A stretch of 27,278 nt of DNA from Bacteroidales bacterium (GTDB lineage Bacteria; Bacteroidota; Bacteroidia; Bacteroidales; VadinHA17). Position 1 is the first letter of the stretch, and every line of letters starts with the position of its first letter. The stretch spans positions 1,005,076 through 1,032,353 of the forward strand of contig CP070687.1 of assembly GCA_020353115.1 (NCBI GenBank). Reading direction: 5' to 3'. Under the pieces are notes generated by a model. It had not been told where the DNA came from. It saw only the letters and a list, made by a program, of their open reading frames with translations, and ran no database searches. Below are positions 1-7,371 of the stretch, in pieces. Both the position numbers and the translations under genes were made by a program.

Positions 1-3000
1 ATAGGATCGGATTTAACCCTGACAGTTTCAACAGGAGGCGCCAGCAGCCAGTACCAGTGGAAAAAGAATGGAATCAATATTGGCAGTATTTCAGCCGACA
101 GTACATATATCATCAACCCGGTTGAGTTTACCGATTCGGGAACCTATACCTGTGAAATAACCAATACGGTTGCAACGGATTTAACGCTGTATTCCAGGCC
201 CATAAATGTTTCAGTGGAATACCCGCCTATGTACCAGGATTCTCTTGCCCTGGTAGCCCTCTATAACAGCACCGATGGAGCAAACTGGACCGATAAGACC
301 AACTGGCTTACCGGGGATGTGTCGACATGGTATGGTATAACGGTAACAAACGACAGAGTAACCGGAGTTGATCTGTGGGATAATGGTTTAACAGGAACCC
401 TGCCCCCTGAGATAGGCAATTTATCAGATTTGATGATTTTAAAGCTTTCAACAAATCAATTAACTGGTTCAATTCCTTCTTCAATTGGTAATTTAACGAA
501 ATTGAATTTTTTGGATTTCGGAGCAAATCAATTTACAGGTTCAATACCATCCGGTATCGGCAATCTGACAGATCTGGTATTTTTATCTTTTGCCCATAAT
601 AATATTTCAGGCTCAATCCCTGCAGAAATTGGTATTCTTACAAATTTGACATATCTGGATTTTAACTCCAATCAGTTTACAGGTTCAATTCCAGGTACAA
701 TAGGTAATTTGGTTAATTTGGAATTATTACTTCTGGAATTTAACCAGCTTTCAGGTTCAATCCCACCTGAAATAGGAAATTTGTCTCTTTTGCAGGGATT
801 ATATCTCCACTCAAATGAACTTTCCGGATCAATCCCTTCTGAAATTGGCATGTTGATAAATATAACAGAGCTGAATCTTGCTGATAACCTTCTTACAGGT
901 GCGGTGCCAGGGTGGTTCACAGGGTTGAGTGATTTGGAATATTTATGGTTAAACAGCAATTCATTTGTTGATTTTCCTGACCTTTCATCTCATACCTCAT
1001 TAAAAGGATTATCGATTGAAAACAATAAACTCACCTTTGAGGATATCGAACCGAATATAGGTGTCCCATCTGAATCCTTTATCTATGCCCCTCAGGACAG
1101 TGTGGGAACAGCAGCAGATACCACCTTGTATTGGGGTACGAATTCGGAACTAACCATATCGGTCGGAGGAGCAAATAACCTTTACCAGTGGAAAAAGGAT
1201 GGGACGAATATCGGAAGTGTTTCCGGCCAGAGCACCTATACAATCAGTCCTGTTCTGTATTCCGATTCCGGAACCTACACCTGCGAGATAACAAATACGG
1301 TTGCGACAGATCTTACCCTCTATTCCAGACCCATCCATGTAACGGTAGATGCGTTGCATGTTTCAACCAACGGAGATGATTCGAATCCGGGGACGGCACA
1401 GGAACCCTTTCGCACAATCATGAAAGCAATGAGTGTTGCCGAAACGGCAGCATTGATCAAAGTAGCTTCCGGAACTTATCCGGAGGGGTTGATCTCCCAG
1501 GGGCCGGCGAGAATCTACGGTGGATACGGGGAGGATTTCACGGAAGCAGGAAGAAACATTTTCTTTAATAAAACCATCATTCAGGCCATAGGCACAACCA
1601 TGTTTACCGATTTGCATAGCTGTATTATCAACGGACTTATTTTTGACGGAAACGGGGTTGCAGAAAAGGGTCTGGATCTCAGAGCCAACTCCATCGCTGA
1701 ATTTAATATCGTATTTGATATAAATCAGGGTTCAGGGACGGCTGTGGACATTACCGGCGCCGCCCGGGTTCTGAATAATACATTGTATGATAATGTAATG
1801 GGGATCGAAATATCCAATACGGGAGCTGTGGTTAAGAATAACATTATCATGAATCACAGCTTTGGCATCAATAACCTGGAGAACGAAGAACTGGCTAACT
1901 ATAACTGCCTGTATGGTAATTCATTTAACTATATCGGTTTTTATGATATCCCCGGAACAGGGGATATTGCACTGGATCCTGAACTGGTTGATCCGGGCAA
2001 CGGGGATTTCCGCCTGCAATCCACCTCCCCCTGTATAGATGCCGGCGACCCCAGTAGTTTATATAACGATCCGGATGGCAGCCGTAACGATATCGGAGCA
2101 ATTCCCCATACGGGAGTAAGCAGCGCTAAAGATATCCTGAGCTTCAGCTTTATCGAGCAGACCAACCCCGCAACTATTGATAATGTAAACCATACCGTAA
2201 CAATTGAAGTGGCCTATGATACGGACCTGACCAGTCTAGCGGCAACGTTTTCCCTGTCGCCCGGTGCTTCGGCTTCCGTGAATTCCATTGACCAGGTAAG
2301 CGGTGAAACAACAAATGATTTTTCAAATCCGGTTACCTATACCATAACAGCTGAAGATGATTCGGAGCAGGACTGGATCGTTACGGTTACCCTTGCACCA
2401 CCCCTGAGCAGCGAGAATGATATTCTCTCCTTCACGCTGGCAGAACAAACCAGCTCGGCGAATATAGATAACGTAAATCACACCGTTACAATTTTTGTGC
2501 CGTTAAGCACAGATCTTACCAGCCTTGTTGCAACGTTCACGTTATCTTCTGGTGCCGCCGCTACCGTTAATTCAACCGGACAGGTCAGCGGAACAACAAG
2601 CAATGATTTCTCCGGCCCGGTCACCTATACCGTTACGGCAGAAGACGGTACAAACCAGGATTGGGTGGTAACCGTAATAAAATCGGATGATATCGTGGTA
2701 GAGGACGGCATCCCTTACTTTCAGGATTTCGAGAGCAATGACGGTGGCTGGACCCAGGGAGGAACCAATTCCTCCTGGCAGTATGGTACTCCATCCGGAG
2801 ATGCCACGATCAACAATGCCGCTTCCGGATCCAATGTATGGATGACGAATCTTTCCGGCAATCATAATGCCGGCGAAGCTTCGTTTGTTTACAGTCCGGT
2901 ATTCGACTTGTCCGGTCTTTCCTCCCCGGCCATTGAAATGAAGGTCTGGTGGGATTCCGAAGGCACCTATGATGGAACCTGCATGCAGTATTCCGACGAT

Positions 3001-3555
3001 ACGGCAAAAACATGGTATACCCTCCTGAAATCCACAGATTACCTATGGTATAACCGTTCCGATGTCGTTAGTATCCTGAATATTACCGGGTCGGGAAAGG
3101 CATGGTCGGGTGACGGCACTTTCGGTGAAGGAAGCAACGGGTGGGTGACCGTCCGGAATGAAATAACGGGTCCTGTGGATTTCAGTTATCTCCGGTTCCG
3201 GTTCCTGTTTGCTTCCAACAACAGCTATGAAAACGACGGTTTTGCATTCGATGATGTGAGGATTTACAGCGATCCTGCCGTGGGAATATCTGAGCGGCAA
3301 TCGGATGTCAATGATTTTAAAATCTATCCCAATCCAGGGAACGGGATATTTACCCTTACCGGTAATCCTGGTTATACCAAGGATATGGTTGTTGAGGTGA
3401 TGAACATCAATGGGCAGATCGTCACAATCAGGGAAATTCAGGTTACGAAATACCTCCATGAACAAATCGATCTTTCGTCTTTCCCGAAAGGGATCTACTT
3501 CATGAGAATAAAAGCGGGAGATCACCTGGATTATCAGAAGATCATAATTCAATAA
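1..3555 (+). CDS. Large modular T9SS-exported LRR/Ig/beta-helix protein, 5' end missing
   Basis: Frame 1 is open from the first base, so the true start lies left of the window; a GTG at 214 is internal. The visible 1184 residues hold, in order: an Ig-like domain (1-72, YQWKKNG...GTYTCEITN); about nine plant-type leucine-rich repeats (about 115-350, consensus LTGSIPxxIGNLxxL); a second, near-identical Ig-like domain (about 378-450); a right-handed beta-helix region opening with LHVSTNGDDSNPGT and closing with the choice-of-anchor-Q-like FRLQSTSPCIDAGD (about 455-695); two DUF5018-like domains (about 708-800 and 802-895); a MAM/jelly-roll-like domain (FQDFESNDGGW, about 905-1095); and a T9SS type A sorting domain (IYPNPGNGIFTLTG...GIYFMRIKAG, about 1108-1184). 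The family knowledge is that such proteins are exported by T9SS and anchored or released at the cell surface, often as adhesins. Ligand and role are unknown. The LRR block is far more AT-rich than its flanks. The 3' end is homologous to the gene at 8475-11048. Confidence 0.9.
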   Translation: MGSDLTLTVSTGGASSQYQWKKNGINIGSISADSTYIINPVEFTDSGTYTCEITNTVATDLTLYSRPINVSVEYPPMYQDSLALVALYNSTDGANWTDKTNWLTGDVSTWYGITVTNDRVTGVDLWDNGLTGTLPPEIGNLSDLMILKLSTNQLTGSIPSSIGNLTKLNFLDFGANQFTGSIPSGIGNLTDLVFLSFAHNNISGSIPAEIGILTNLTYLDFNSNQFTGSIPGTIGNLVNLELLLLEFNQLSGSIPPEIGNLSLLQGLYLHSNELSGSIPSEIGMLINITELNLADNLLTGAVPGWFTGLSDLEYLWLNSNSFVDFPDLSSHTSLKGLSIENNKLTFEDIEPNIGVPSESFIYAPQDSVGTAADTTLYWGTNSELTISVGGANNLYQWKKDGTNIGSVSGQSTYTISPVLYSDSGTYTCEITNTVATDLTLYSRPIHVTVDALHVSTNGDDSNPGTAQEPFRTIMKAMSVAETAALIKVASGTYPEGLISQGPARIYGGYGEDFTEAGRNIFFNKTIIQAIGTTMFTDLHSCIINGLIFDGNGVAEKGLDLRANSIAEFNIVFDINQGSGTAVDITGAARVLNNTLYDNVMGIEISNTGAVVKNNIIMNHSFGINNLENEELANYNCLYGNSFNYIGFYDIPGTGDIALDPELVDPGNGDFRLQSTSPCIDAGDPSSLYNDPDGSRNDIGAIPHTGVSSAKDILSFSFIEQTNPATIDNVNHTVTIEVAYDTDLTSLAATFSLSPGASASVNSIDQVSGETTNDFSNPVTYTITAEDDSEQDWIVTVTLAPPLSSENDILSFTLAEQTSSANIDNVNHTVTIFVPLSTDLTSLVATFTLSSGAAATVNSTGQVSGTTSNDFSGPVTYTVTAEDGTNQDWVVTVIKSDDIVVEDGIPYFQDFESNDGGWTQGGTNSSWQYGTPSGDATINNAASGSNVWMTNLSGNHNAGEASFVYSPVFDLSGLSSPAIEMKVWWDSEGTYDGTCMQYSDDTAKTWYTLLKSTDYLWYNRSDVVSILNITGSGKAWSGDGTFGEGSNGWVTVRNEITGPVDFSYLRFRFLFASNNSYENDGFAFDDVRIYSDPAVGISERQSDVNDFKIYPNPGNGIFTLTGNPGYTKDMVVEVMNINGQIVTIREIQVTKYLHEQIDLSSFPKGIYFMRIKAGDHLDYQKIIIQ

Positions 3556-3894
3556 CATCCCCACTCATCGGGTGATTCCAGGGGCCGCCCATCTGCCGGC
3601 CGGCAAAAACAGGGGCTCACCCGGTGAGTTATTATTCGAAAACGGTCTGACCGCTGGGGGACGGTTTGTGTGAAGGCAGCCGGACCGATTTAAAAGGCCC
3701 TGTCAGGTTTAGATGGAGGAGGCGGCACAGACAGTCGACATGGTTTTTATACCCGGGCAAGCAGGGCGACTTCATTTCATTACGATTGTAAGTCGCCTTT
3801 CAAACGTACCATGTTAGTCGACTCACAGAGTCGACCTACAATGTGTACGTGGATGATTAAGGGGATTCCATGAATTACCCCGGGATTTTTCAGC
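3556..3894. repeat. Conserved 339-bp non-coding element, copy A
   Basis: Starts at the base after the TAA of the preceding gene and matches 11049-11386 with one 1-nt gap and about 31 substitutions by eye (about 93% identical over the first 285 bp, weaker after). Hairpins: 3563-3575 pairs with 3617-3629 (13 pairs including one G-U); GGCGACTT at 3765-3772 pairs with AAGTCGCC at 3790-3797; GTCGACTC at 3817-3824 pairs with GAGTCGAC at 3828-3835 around an ACA loop. The last hairpin is followed by CTAC (3836-3839), so on the minus strand it reads GTAG plus palindrome, the layout of REP elements linked to REP-associated tyrosine transposases. No T-run follows any stem, so it is not a canonical terminator. 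No transposase lies nearby. Confidence 0.85.
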
Positions 3895-4199
3895 TAATAT
3901 GATTTAAAATCTTACATCCCGTAGCCACGGAGGGATCACTTTGTGAAGACTGAATGAATTGTCATTTCTCATCGGGTGACTTTATATGACTAACAGGAGG
4001 ACTTGGAGAGGTACGCCAGGTATCATCCTGTGAGTAAGGGATAAAGTCAGGGCACGAATTCAAATCGTACCCTGAACAAACCACCTCGCAACCCAGTCCT
4101 GGCAGGGCACCTTAAGTTCGGGTTACAAGTCAGCCATGGTACAGGTTACTAAATCGACTCCACTTCATTTACGCATAAGCTTTCCGGGATCGAGATATA
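3895..4199. other. Intergenic stretch with no recognised gene
   Basis: No supported gene is seen. A hairpin lies at 4048-4074 (CAGGG/CCCTG outer arms, one mismatch, ACGA/TCGT inner arms). On the minus strand an open stretch of roughly 50 codons without an ATG start ends near 3970; it matches no family I know. A short inverted repeat, CCGGGA at 4184-4189 and TCCCGG at 4208-4213, straddles the stop codon of the minus-strand gene, but no T-run follows on that strand. Confidence 0.5.
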
Positions 4200-4670
4200 C
4201 TACATCCTCCCGGGATTCCGGATCTGCCGGGGTTGCTGAATCTGCCTGAGAAGGAAATTCTTAAACTGGGTTTCCGTACTGTAAATACGCATTACTTTCC
4301 TGATCGGCAGGGTCTCTTTAAATTTACTATGATAGATTTCCAGCAACTCAGCTTCTTTTTTCACGGATTCAACATATTTGTCCCCTATCTGTTCTATCTC
4401 CGCATCCGAAAGCGTTCTCTGGTTTTGTACCAGGTTCCTTGTCATCTCTTTTCTTTCCTCAATTATCCTGTTTTTTTCGTCCTGATATTCATAATAGATT
4501 GGCCAGAATACCTGTGCTTCCTCAGAAGTCAGCCTTAGTCTTTCCGTAAAAAAAGCGACCCGCTGGGCATTGAATCTCTCCATCCTGTCGGGAGGAATAT
4601 CCTGTGCTGCTCCGGATGCTGCATGGATAACCAACAGGCAAAGGCTAATAATGGTCTTCATATAGTTCAT
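4200..4670 (-). CDS. Spy/CpxP-like small exported protein, putative sensor of the ECF sigma system
   Basis: About 156 residues from ATG 4670 (MNYMKTIIS...); ATG 4661 is an equally possible start. A longer reading to 4718 would run into the upstream gene and place 16 residues before the signal peptide, so I reject it. The hydrophobic segment MKTIISLCLLVIHAASGAAQ looks like a cleaved signal peptide. The mature part is helical and charged, with LRLTSEEAQVFWPIYYEYQ resembling the LTxxQ motif of Spy/CpxP and zinc-resistance-associated proteins. In Bacteroidota similar proteins, encoded third after an ECF sigma and a one-TM protein, are often annotated as sensors of ECF-type sigma factors. It starts 10 bp after the stop of the putative anti-sigma gene, so co-transcription is likely. 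Function as a periplasmic stress sensor is inference. Confidence 0.75.
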   Translation of the reverse strand: MNYMKTIISLCLLVIHAASGAAQDIPPDRMERFNAQRVAFFTERLRLTSEEAQVFWPIYYEYQDEKNRIIEERKEMTRNLVQNQRTLSDAEIEQIGDKYVESVKKEAELLEIYHSKFKETLPIRKVMRIYSTETQFKNFLLRQIQQPRQIRNPGRM

Positions 4671-4680
4671 AGGTAGCGGT

Positions 4681-5124
4681 TTAAAGTTCTTCAATAATTG
4701 ACCGGTAGTCGATATCATGATCCAGCAGATAATTGATCATCAGTTCATTAAAGCCGTCATCCGTAGTATCTGGCCGAATATCATCCAGGACTTCAAACAA
4801 CATTCCCTCGTCCAGTTCCGAGGAATAAAACTCGAAGAATTCGGCAATTTCTCCTGAGGAGAGTTCACCTTTCGAAGGATCTGTGATGAGGGATCGTATT
4901 GTGAAATAACCGATGATCGCAAATCCAAGGATTGCTGCTGCGAGTCCGGGATGCAGTTTGAAAACTATACGGAATCTTGATTGCTGCTTTCCCCACCCTT
5001 TATCTTTACTTACAGCATCCTGAATTTTACGAGGAAGTTCCTCAAAATAATTATCCGGGACACGAAAGGCGTTCTCCTTTCTGATCTTTGAATGCCCTGA
5101 TTCGATATTGTTTGGTTCGTCCAT
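4681..5124 (-). CDS. Putative anti-sigma factor, single transmembrane segment
   Basis: 147 residues. The N-terminal part (about 1-50) is hydrophilic and contains FRVPDNYFEELPRKI, a motif common near the start of small membrane proteins encoded beside Bacteroidota ECF sigma genes. One transmembrane helix follows (LAAAILGFAIIGYFTI, about 57-75), then an acidic C-terminal domain of about 70 residues. That predicts a cytoplasmic N-terminus able to bind sigma and a periplasmic C-terminus able to receive a signal. It lies 43 bp downstream of the sigma gene and 10 bp upstream of the Spy-like gene. There is no zinc-binding HxxxCxxC motif of the ZAS type, so the anti-sigma role rests on position and topology, not on a recognised domain. 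Confidence 0.72.
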   Translation of the reverse strand: MDEPNNIESGHSKIRKENAFRVPDNYFEELPRKIQDAVSKDKGWGKQQSRFRIVFKLHPGLAAAILGFAIIGYFTIRSLITDPSKGELSSGEIAEFFEFYSSELDEGMLFEVLDDIRPDTTDDGFNELMINYLLDHDIDYRSIIEEL

Positions 5125-5167
5125 ATCCTGTTCCCCGGTTTCTTTGATGTTACACGGCTCAAAAGGT

Positions 5168-5716
5168 TTAATCCCGTGCCAATATCTTTTCTATTTTTTT
5201 CACGGCATGATGATACGATGCTTTGAGTGCTCCGACAGATGTTTCAAGGATTTTCGCCATATCCTCATATTTCATCTCATCAAAATACCTCATATTGAAA
5301 ACAATCCTCTGTTTATCAGGCAATGCGAGAATTGCTTTCTGAAGTTTCATCTGGATCTCATCACCATTGAAGTAAACGTCTTCCTCTAGAGTGTTCGCCA
5401 GATAATTTTCCAGATCGTCCGCAGAAAACATCAGCTTTATCCGTTTCTTTTTAATAAAGTTCAGGGCTTCATTTGTTGCGATCCGGTAAAGCCAGGTGTA
5501 TAATTGCGATGCCTCCCTGAATTTATCAAGTCCTGACCAGGCTTTTATAAACGTGTTCTGGATCACATCATCCGTATCATCATGCACAATAACAATCTTC
5601 CGGATATGCCAGTACAATCTTTCCTGGTACTTCCGGATGATCTGACCGAAGGCATACTCCCTGTTATCCTTGTTTCTGAATAACAAGAGAAGTTCCTTAT
5701 CACCAGTGTCTGTCAC
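5168..5716 (-). CDS. ECF-type RNA polymerase sigma factor (sigma-70 family)
   Basis: 182 residues with GTG as start (5716); the next in-frame codon set upstream meets a TGA after three codons and offers no ATG. Region 2 is clear (about 25-95: QIIRKYQERLYWHIRKIV..., DDTDDVIQNTFIKAW, LYTWLYRIATNEALNFIKK), followed by a short linker and region 4 (about 120-180: LQKAILALPDKQRIVFNMRYFDEMKYEDMAKILETSVGALKASYHHAVKKIEK), a helix-turn-helix that reads the -35 element. Region 3 is absent, as usual for ECF factors. It heads a trio with the one-TM protein and the Spy-like protein. The upstream gap has a direct repeat that could be a control site. The regulon is unknown. Confidence 0.93.
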   Translation of the reverse strand: MTDTGDKELLLLFRNKDNREYAFGQIIRKYQERLYWHIRKIVIVHDDTDDVIQNTFIKAWSGLDKFREASQLYTWLYRIATNEALNFIKKKRIKLMFSADDLENYLANTLEEDVYFNGDEIQMKLQKAILALPDKQRIVFNMRYFDEMKYEDMAKILETSVGALKASYHHAVKKIEKILARD

Positions 5717-5756
5717 GCGGTCATTTCATTATGGTTTTGCTTTACCTTTGATAAAT

Positions 5757-5789
5757 CCGGAAACGGATGGTTTAATCTATACCGGAAAC
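5757..5789 (-). promoter_or_regulatory. Direct repeat CCGGAAAC upstream of the ECF sigma gene
   Basis: CCGGAAAC occurs at 5757-5764 and again at 5782-5789, 25 bp apart start to start, in the 91-bp gap before the sigma gene. On the transcribed strand both read GTTTCCGG. No TAnnTTTG box is visible in this gap, so the sigma gene may be read from the upstream VWA gene or from an autoregulated promoter. The role is inference. Confidence 0.3.
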
Positions 5790-5807
5790 GAACACGGATC
5801 CAATTGA

Positions 5808-7202
5808 TTATAACATCCTTATATAGATTGACTTACCGGATTCGATCGTGAACGTTTTTTCTATGGAATAATAGGATCTTTTTGCATTTCTAGCCCGGTA
5901 TACGGCACGATATGTCCCGGGCAGAAGAACGATCGATTCAGACCGGTTGGAAGTGTTAACATTATAAATCCATTCCAGCTCATTGTTTTTCTGCACAAAT
6001 AATCCGCAGTACCCTTCATTCGAAATCTGGAGCGTTACAATTCCCGGACGTGGGATCTTGATGCTGGTTGTATGGCTTTGTAATATGTTGATATCTTTCA
6101 TGATGATCCTGGGCAATGTGGGAATCTCAAGGTCATAACTGCCCGTAATATATTTCTCCGTTGTATTTATTCCCTGCATATTCAGGGTTGCATTCTTTCC
6201 GGCTTCCCTGACAATAAACCGTAAATCCCTGTATTGTGATCCTCCGGAGGGTTCTACCCTGAGGTAACCCTGAGGAGCATCGAGAGCGATGATATTATGT
6301 TTACCTTTGATAAGGTTAATGGAATCAAGATTAACCGGGGGGATAGTATGAACCACAAGTCTGTATGTTACCAGCGGATCAAGAATGATCGTATCCGGGT
6401 TACCCCTGTTGTTTATGGTATGGATAAAGTTATGCTTTATACTTTCATGCTCCCTGTCATAAAAGGTCATATTCACATTCGTTTCTGACGGATTCCCCTC
6501 AGAATCAAGCAGGTTCACCTGTACAGTTGTAGAATTTAAAACCTGTGATACCACTATTCCCAGGACATCCCGGAATCGTTTCTCTTCGGCAGCATTATAA
6601 TAGTAACCCACGCATTCGAAAGTTTTGCGGAATCTCGGATCCAACCCGATTCCAATCACAAATGGTTTGAAAACAATCCCGGCTCTTTGCAATTCATTGG
6701 ATACTGCACACGGATCTCCGTCGCAGGCTTCAATTCCATCGGTAATAAGGATGATGACATTTCTACATGTTTCACACTGGGGAAAATCATTGGCTGAAAG
6801 ACGGAGAGAATTTGCAATAGGAGTAGTCCCTTTGGGATTCAGGTATCTTAGCTTTTGCCTTATCCTACTTCCGTTGTTTGAGGCAAATGGTACTTCCAGC
6901 CTGGTATCGCTGCAATCCTGAGGGGGTACAACACTCTGATGACCATATACTCTTAAGGCCATCTGAATGTTATCAAGCTTTTCAAGACTATCGATGGTAT
7001 TCATCAGGAAATTCCTGGCTATATTGATCTTTTTATCGCTTTCCCATAATCCGGCCATGCTCTGTGAACAGTCAAATACAAAAAGGATCCGGGTAAGTGG
7101 TGGTTTGGTATTCGGTTGCTGTGCCACCAGGGTGGTCGTGGAAAGAAAAAGTACAGCTCCGCTATAAAATATCAAAAGTCTTTTCAATTTGTATGGTTTC
7201 AT
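5808..7202 (-). CDS. Exported von Willebrand factor A domain protein
   Basis: 464 residues. Residues 1-28 form a signal peptide (basic KRLL, hydrophobic core, LVAQQ cleavage region). The VWA domain spans about 37-225. It has the MIDAS start DCSQSM (D44, S46, S48), the threonine motif around KGTTPIANSL and the later acidic motif ITDGIEACDGDPC, so metal binding looks intact. Residues about 230-464 look like beta-rich domains without a family I recognise. The protein should be in the periplasm or outside the cell and bind a partner through the metal site; the partner is unknown. It is encoded 91 bp upstream of the ECF sigma gene on the same strand, so the four genes could form one transcript. 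An unusually strong ribosome binding site precedes it. Confidence 0.85.
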   Translation of the reverse strand: MKPYKLKRLLIFYSGAVLFLSTTTLVAQQPNTKPPLTRILFVFDCSQSMAGLWESDKKINIARNFLMNTIDSLEKLDNIQMALRVYGHQSVVPPQDCSDTRLEVPFASNNGSRIRQKLRYLNPKGTTPIANSLRLSANDFPQCETCRNVIILITDGIEACDGDPCAVSNELQRAGIVFKPFVIGIGLDPRFRKTFECVGYYYNAAEEKRFRDVLGIVVSQVLNSTTVQVNLLDSEGNPSETNVNMTFYDREHESIKHNFIHTINNRGNPDTIILDPLVTYRLVVHTIPPVNLDSINLIKGKHNIIALDAPQGYLRVEPSGGSQYRDLRFIVREAGKNATLNMQGINTTEKYITGSYDLEIPTLPRIIMKDINILQSHTTSIKIPRPGIVTLQISNEGYCGLFVQKNNELEWIYNVNTSNRSESIVLLPGTYRAVYRARNAKRSYYSIEKTFTIESGKSIYIRML

Positions 7203-7208
7203 ATAAAA

Positions 7209-7215
7209 CCTCCTT
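7209..7215 (-). promoter_or_regulatory. Strong Shine-Dalgarno site of the VWA gene
   Basis: On the minus strand AAGGAGG lies 6 nt before the ATG at 7202. Most other genes in this window lack any such site, as is usual in Bacteroidota, so this one stands out and supports the start. Confidence 0.6.
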
Positions 7216-7310
7216 GAAATTATAAAAATAAGTAAAAGCGTGGGATTATCCCTTTGACTTCCTGTTTTTTTAACCAGATCGATGGATTAATCTATCGGTC
7301 TGTCTATCCA

Positions 7311-7343
7311 TTTTCAGGATGTCAATATTTAAATGTAATTTTG
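7311..7343 (+). promoter_or_regulatory. Candidate Bacteroidota promoter for ychF
   Basis: TAATTTTG at 7336-7343 matches the Bacteroidota -7 consensus TAnnTTTG. A T-rich TTTT at 7311-7314 lies 21 nt upstream, a weak match to the -33 TTTG box. The start codon is 28 nt downstream. Confidence 0.5.
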
Positions 7344-7371
7344 TTGTTGTTATAGTAGAAAAAAGCATAAA

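Noticed and set aside
214..216. GTG as the start of the first large protein
   Set aside because: The frame is open to base 1 and encodes a complete Ig-like domain homologous to the one at about 1130-1350, so the GTG is an internal valine.
3563..3629. Rho-independent terminator right after the first T9SS gene
   Set aside because: The long stem is real but it is not followed by a T-run and encloses a 41-nt structured loop.
4110..4165. tRNA-like 3' end (GGTTACTAAATCGACTCCA)
   Set aside because: No cloverleaf with D and anticodon arms can be drawn, and the T-arm consensus is not met.
4671..4718. Upstream start for the Spy-like protein
   Set aside because: It overlaps the end of the putative anti-sigma gene and places 16 residues before an otherwise normal signal peptide.
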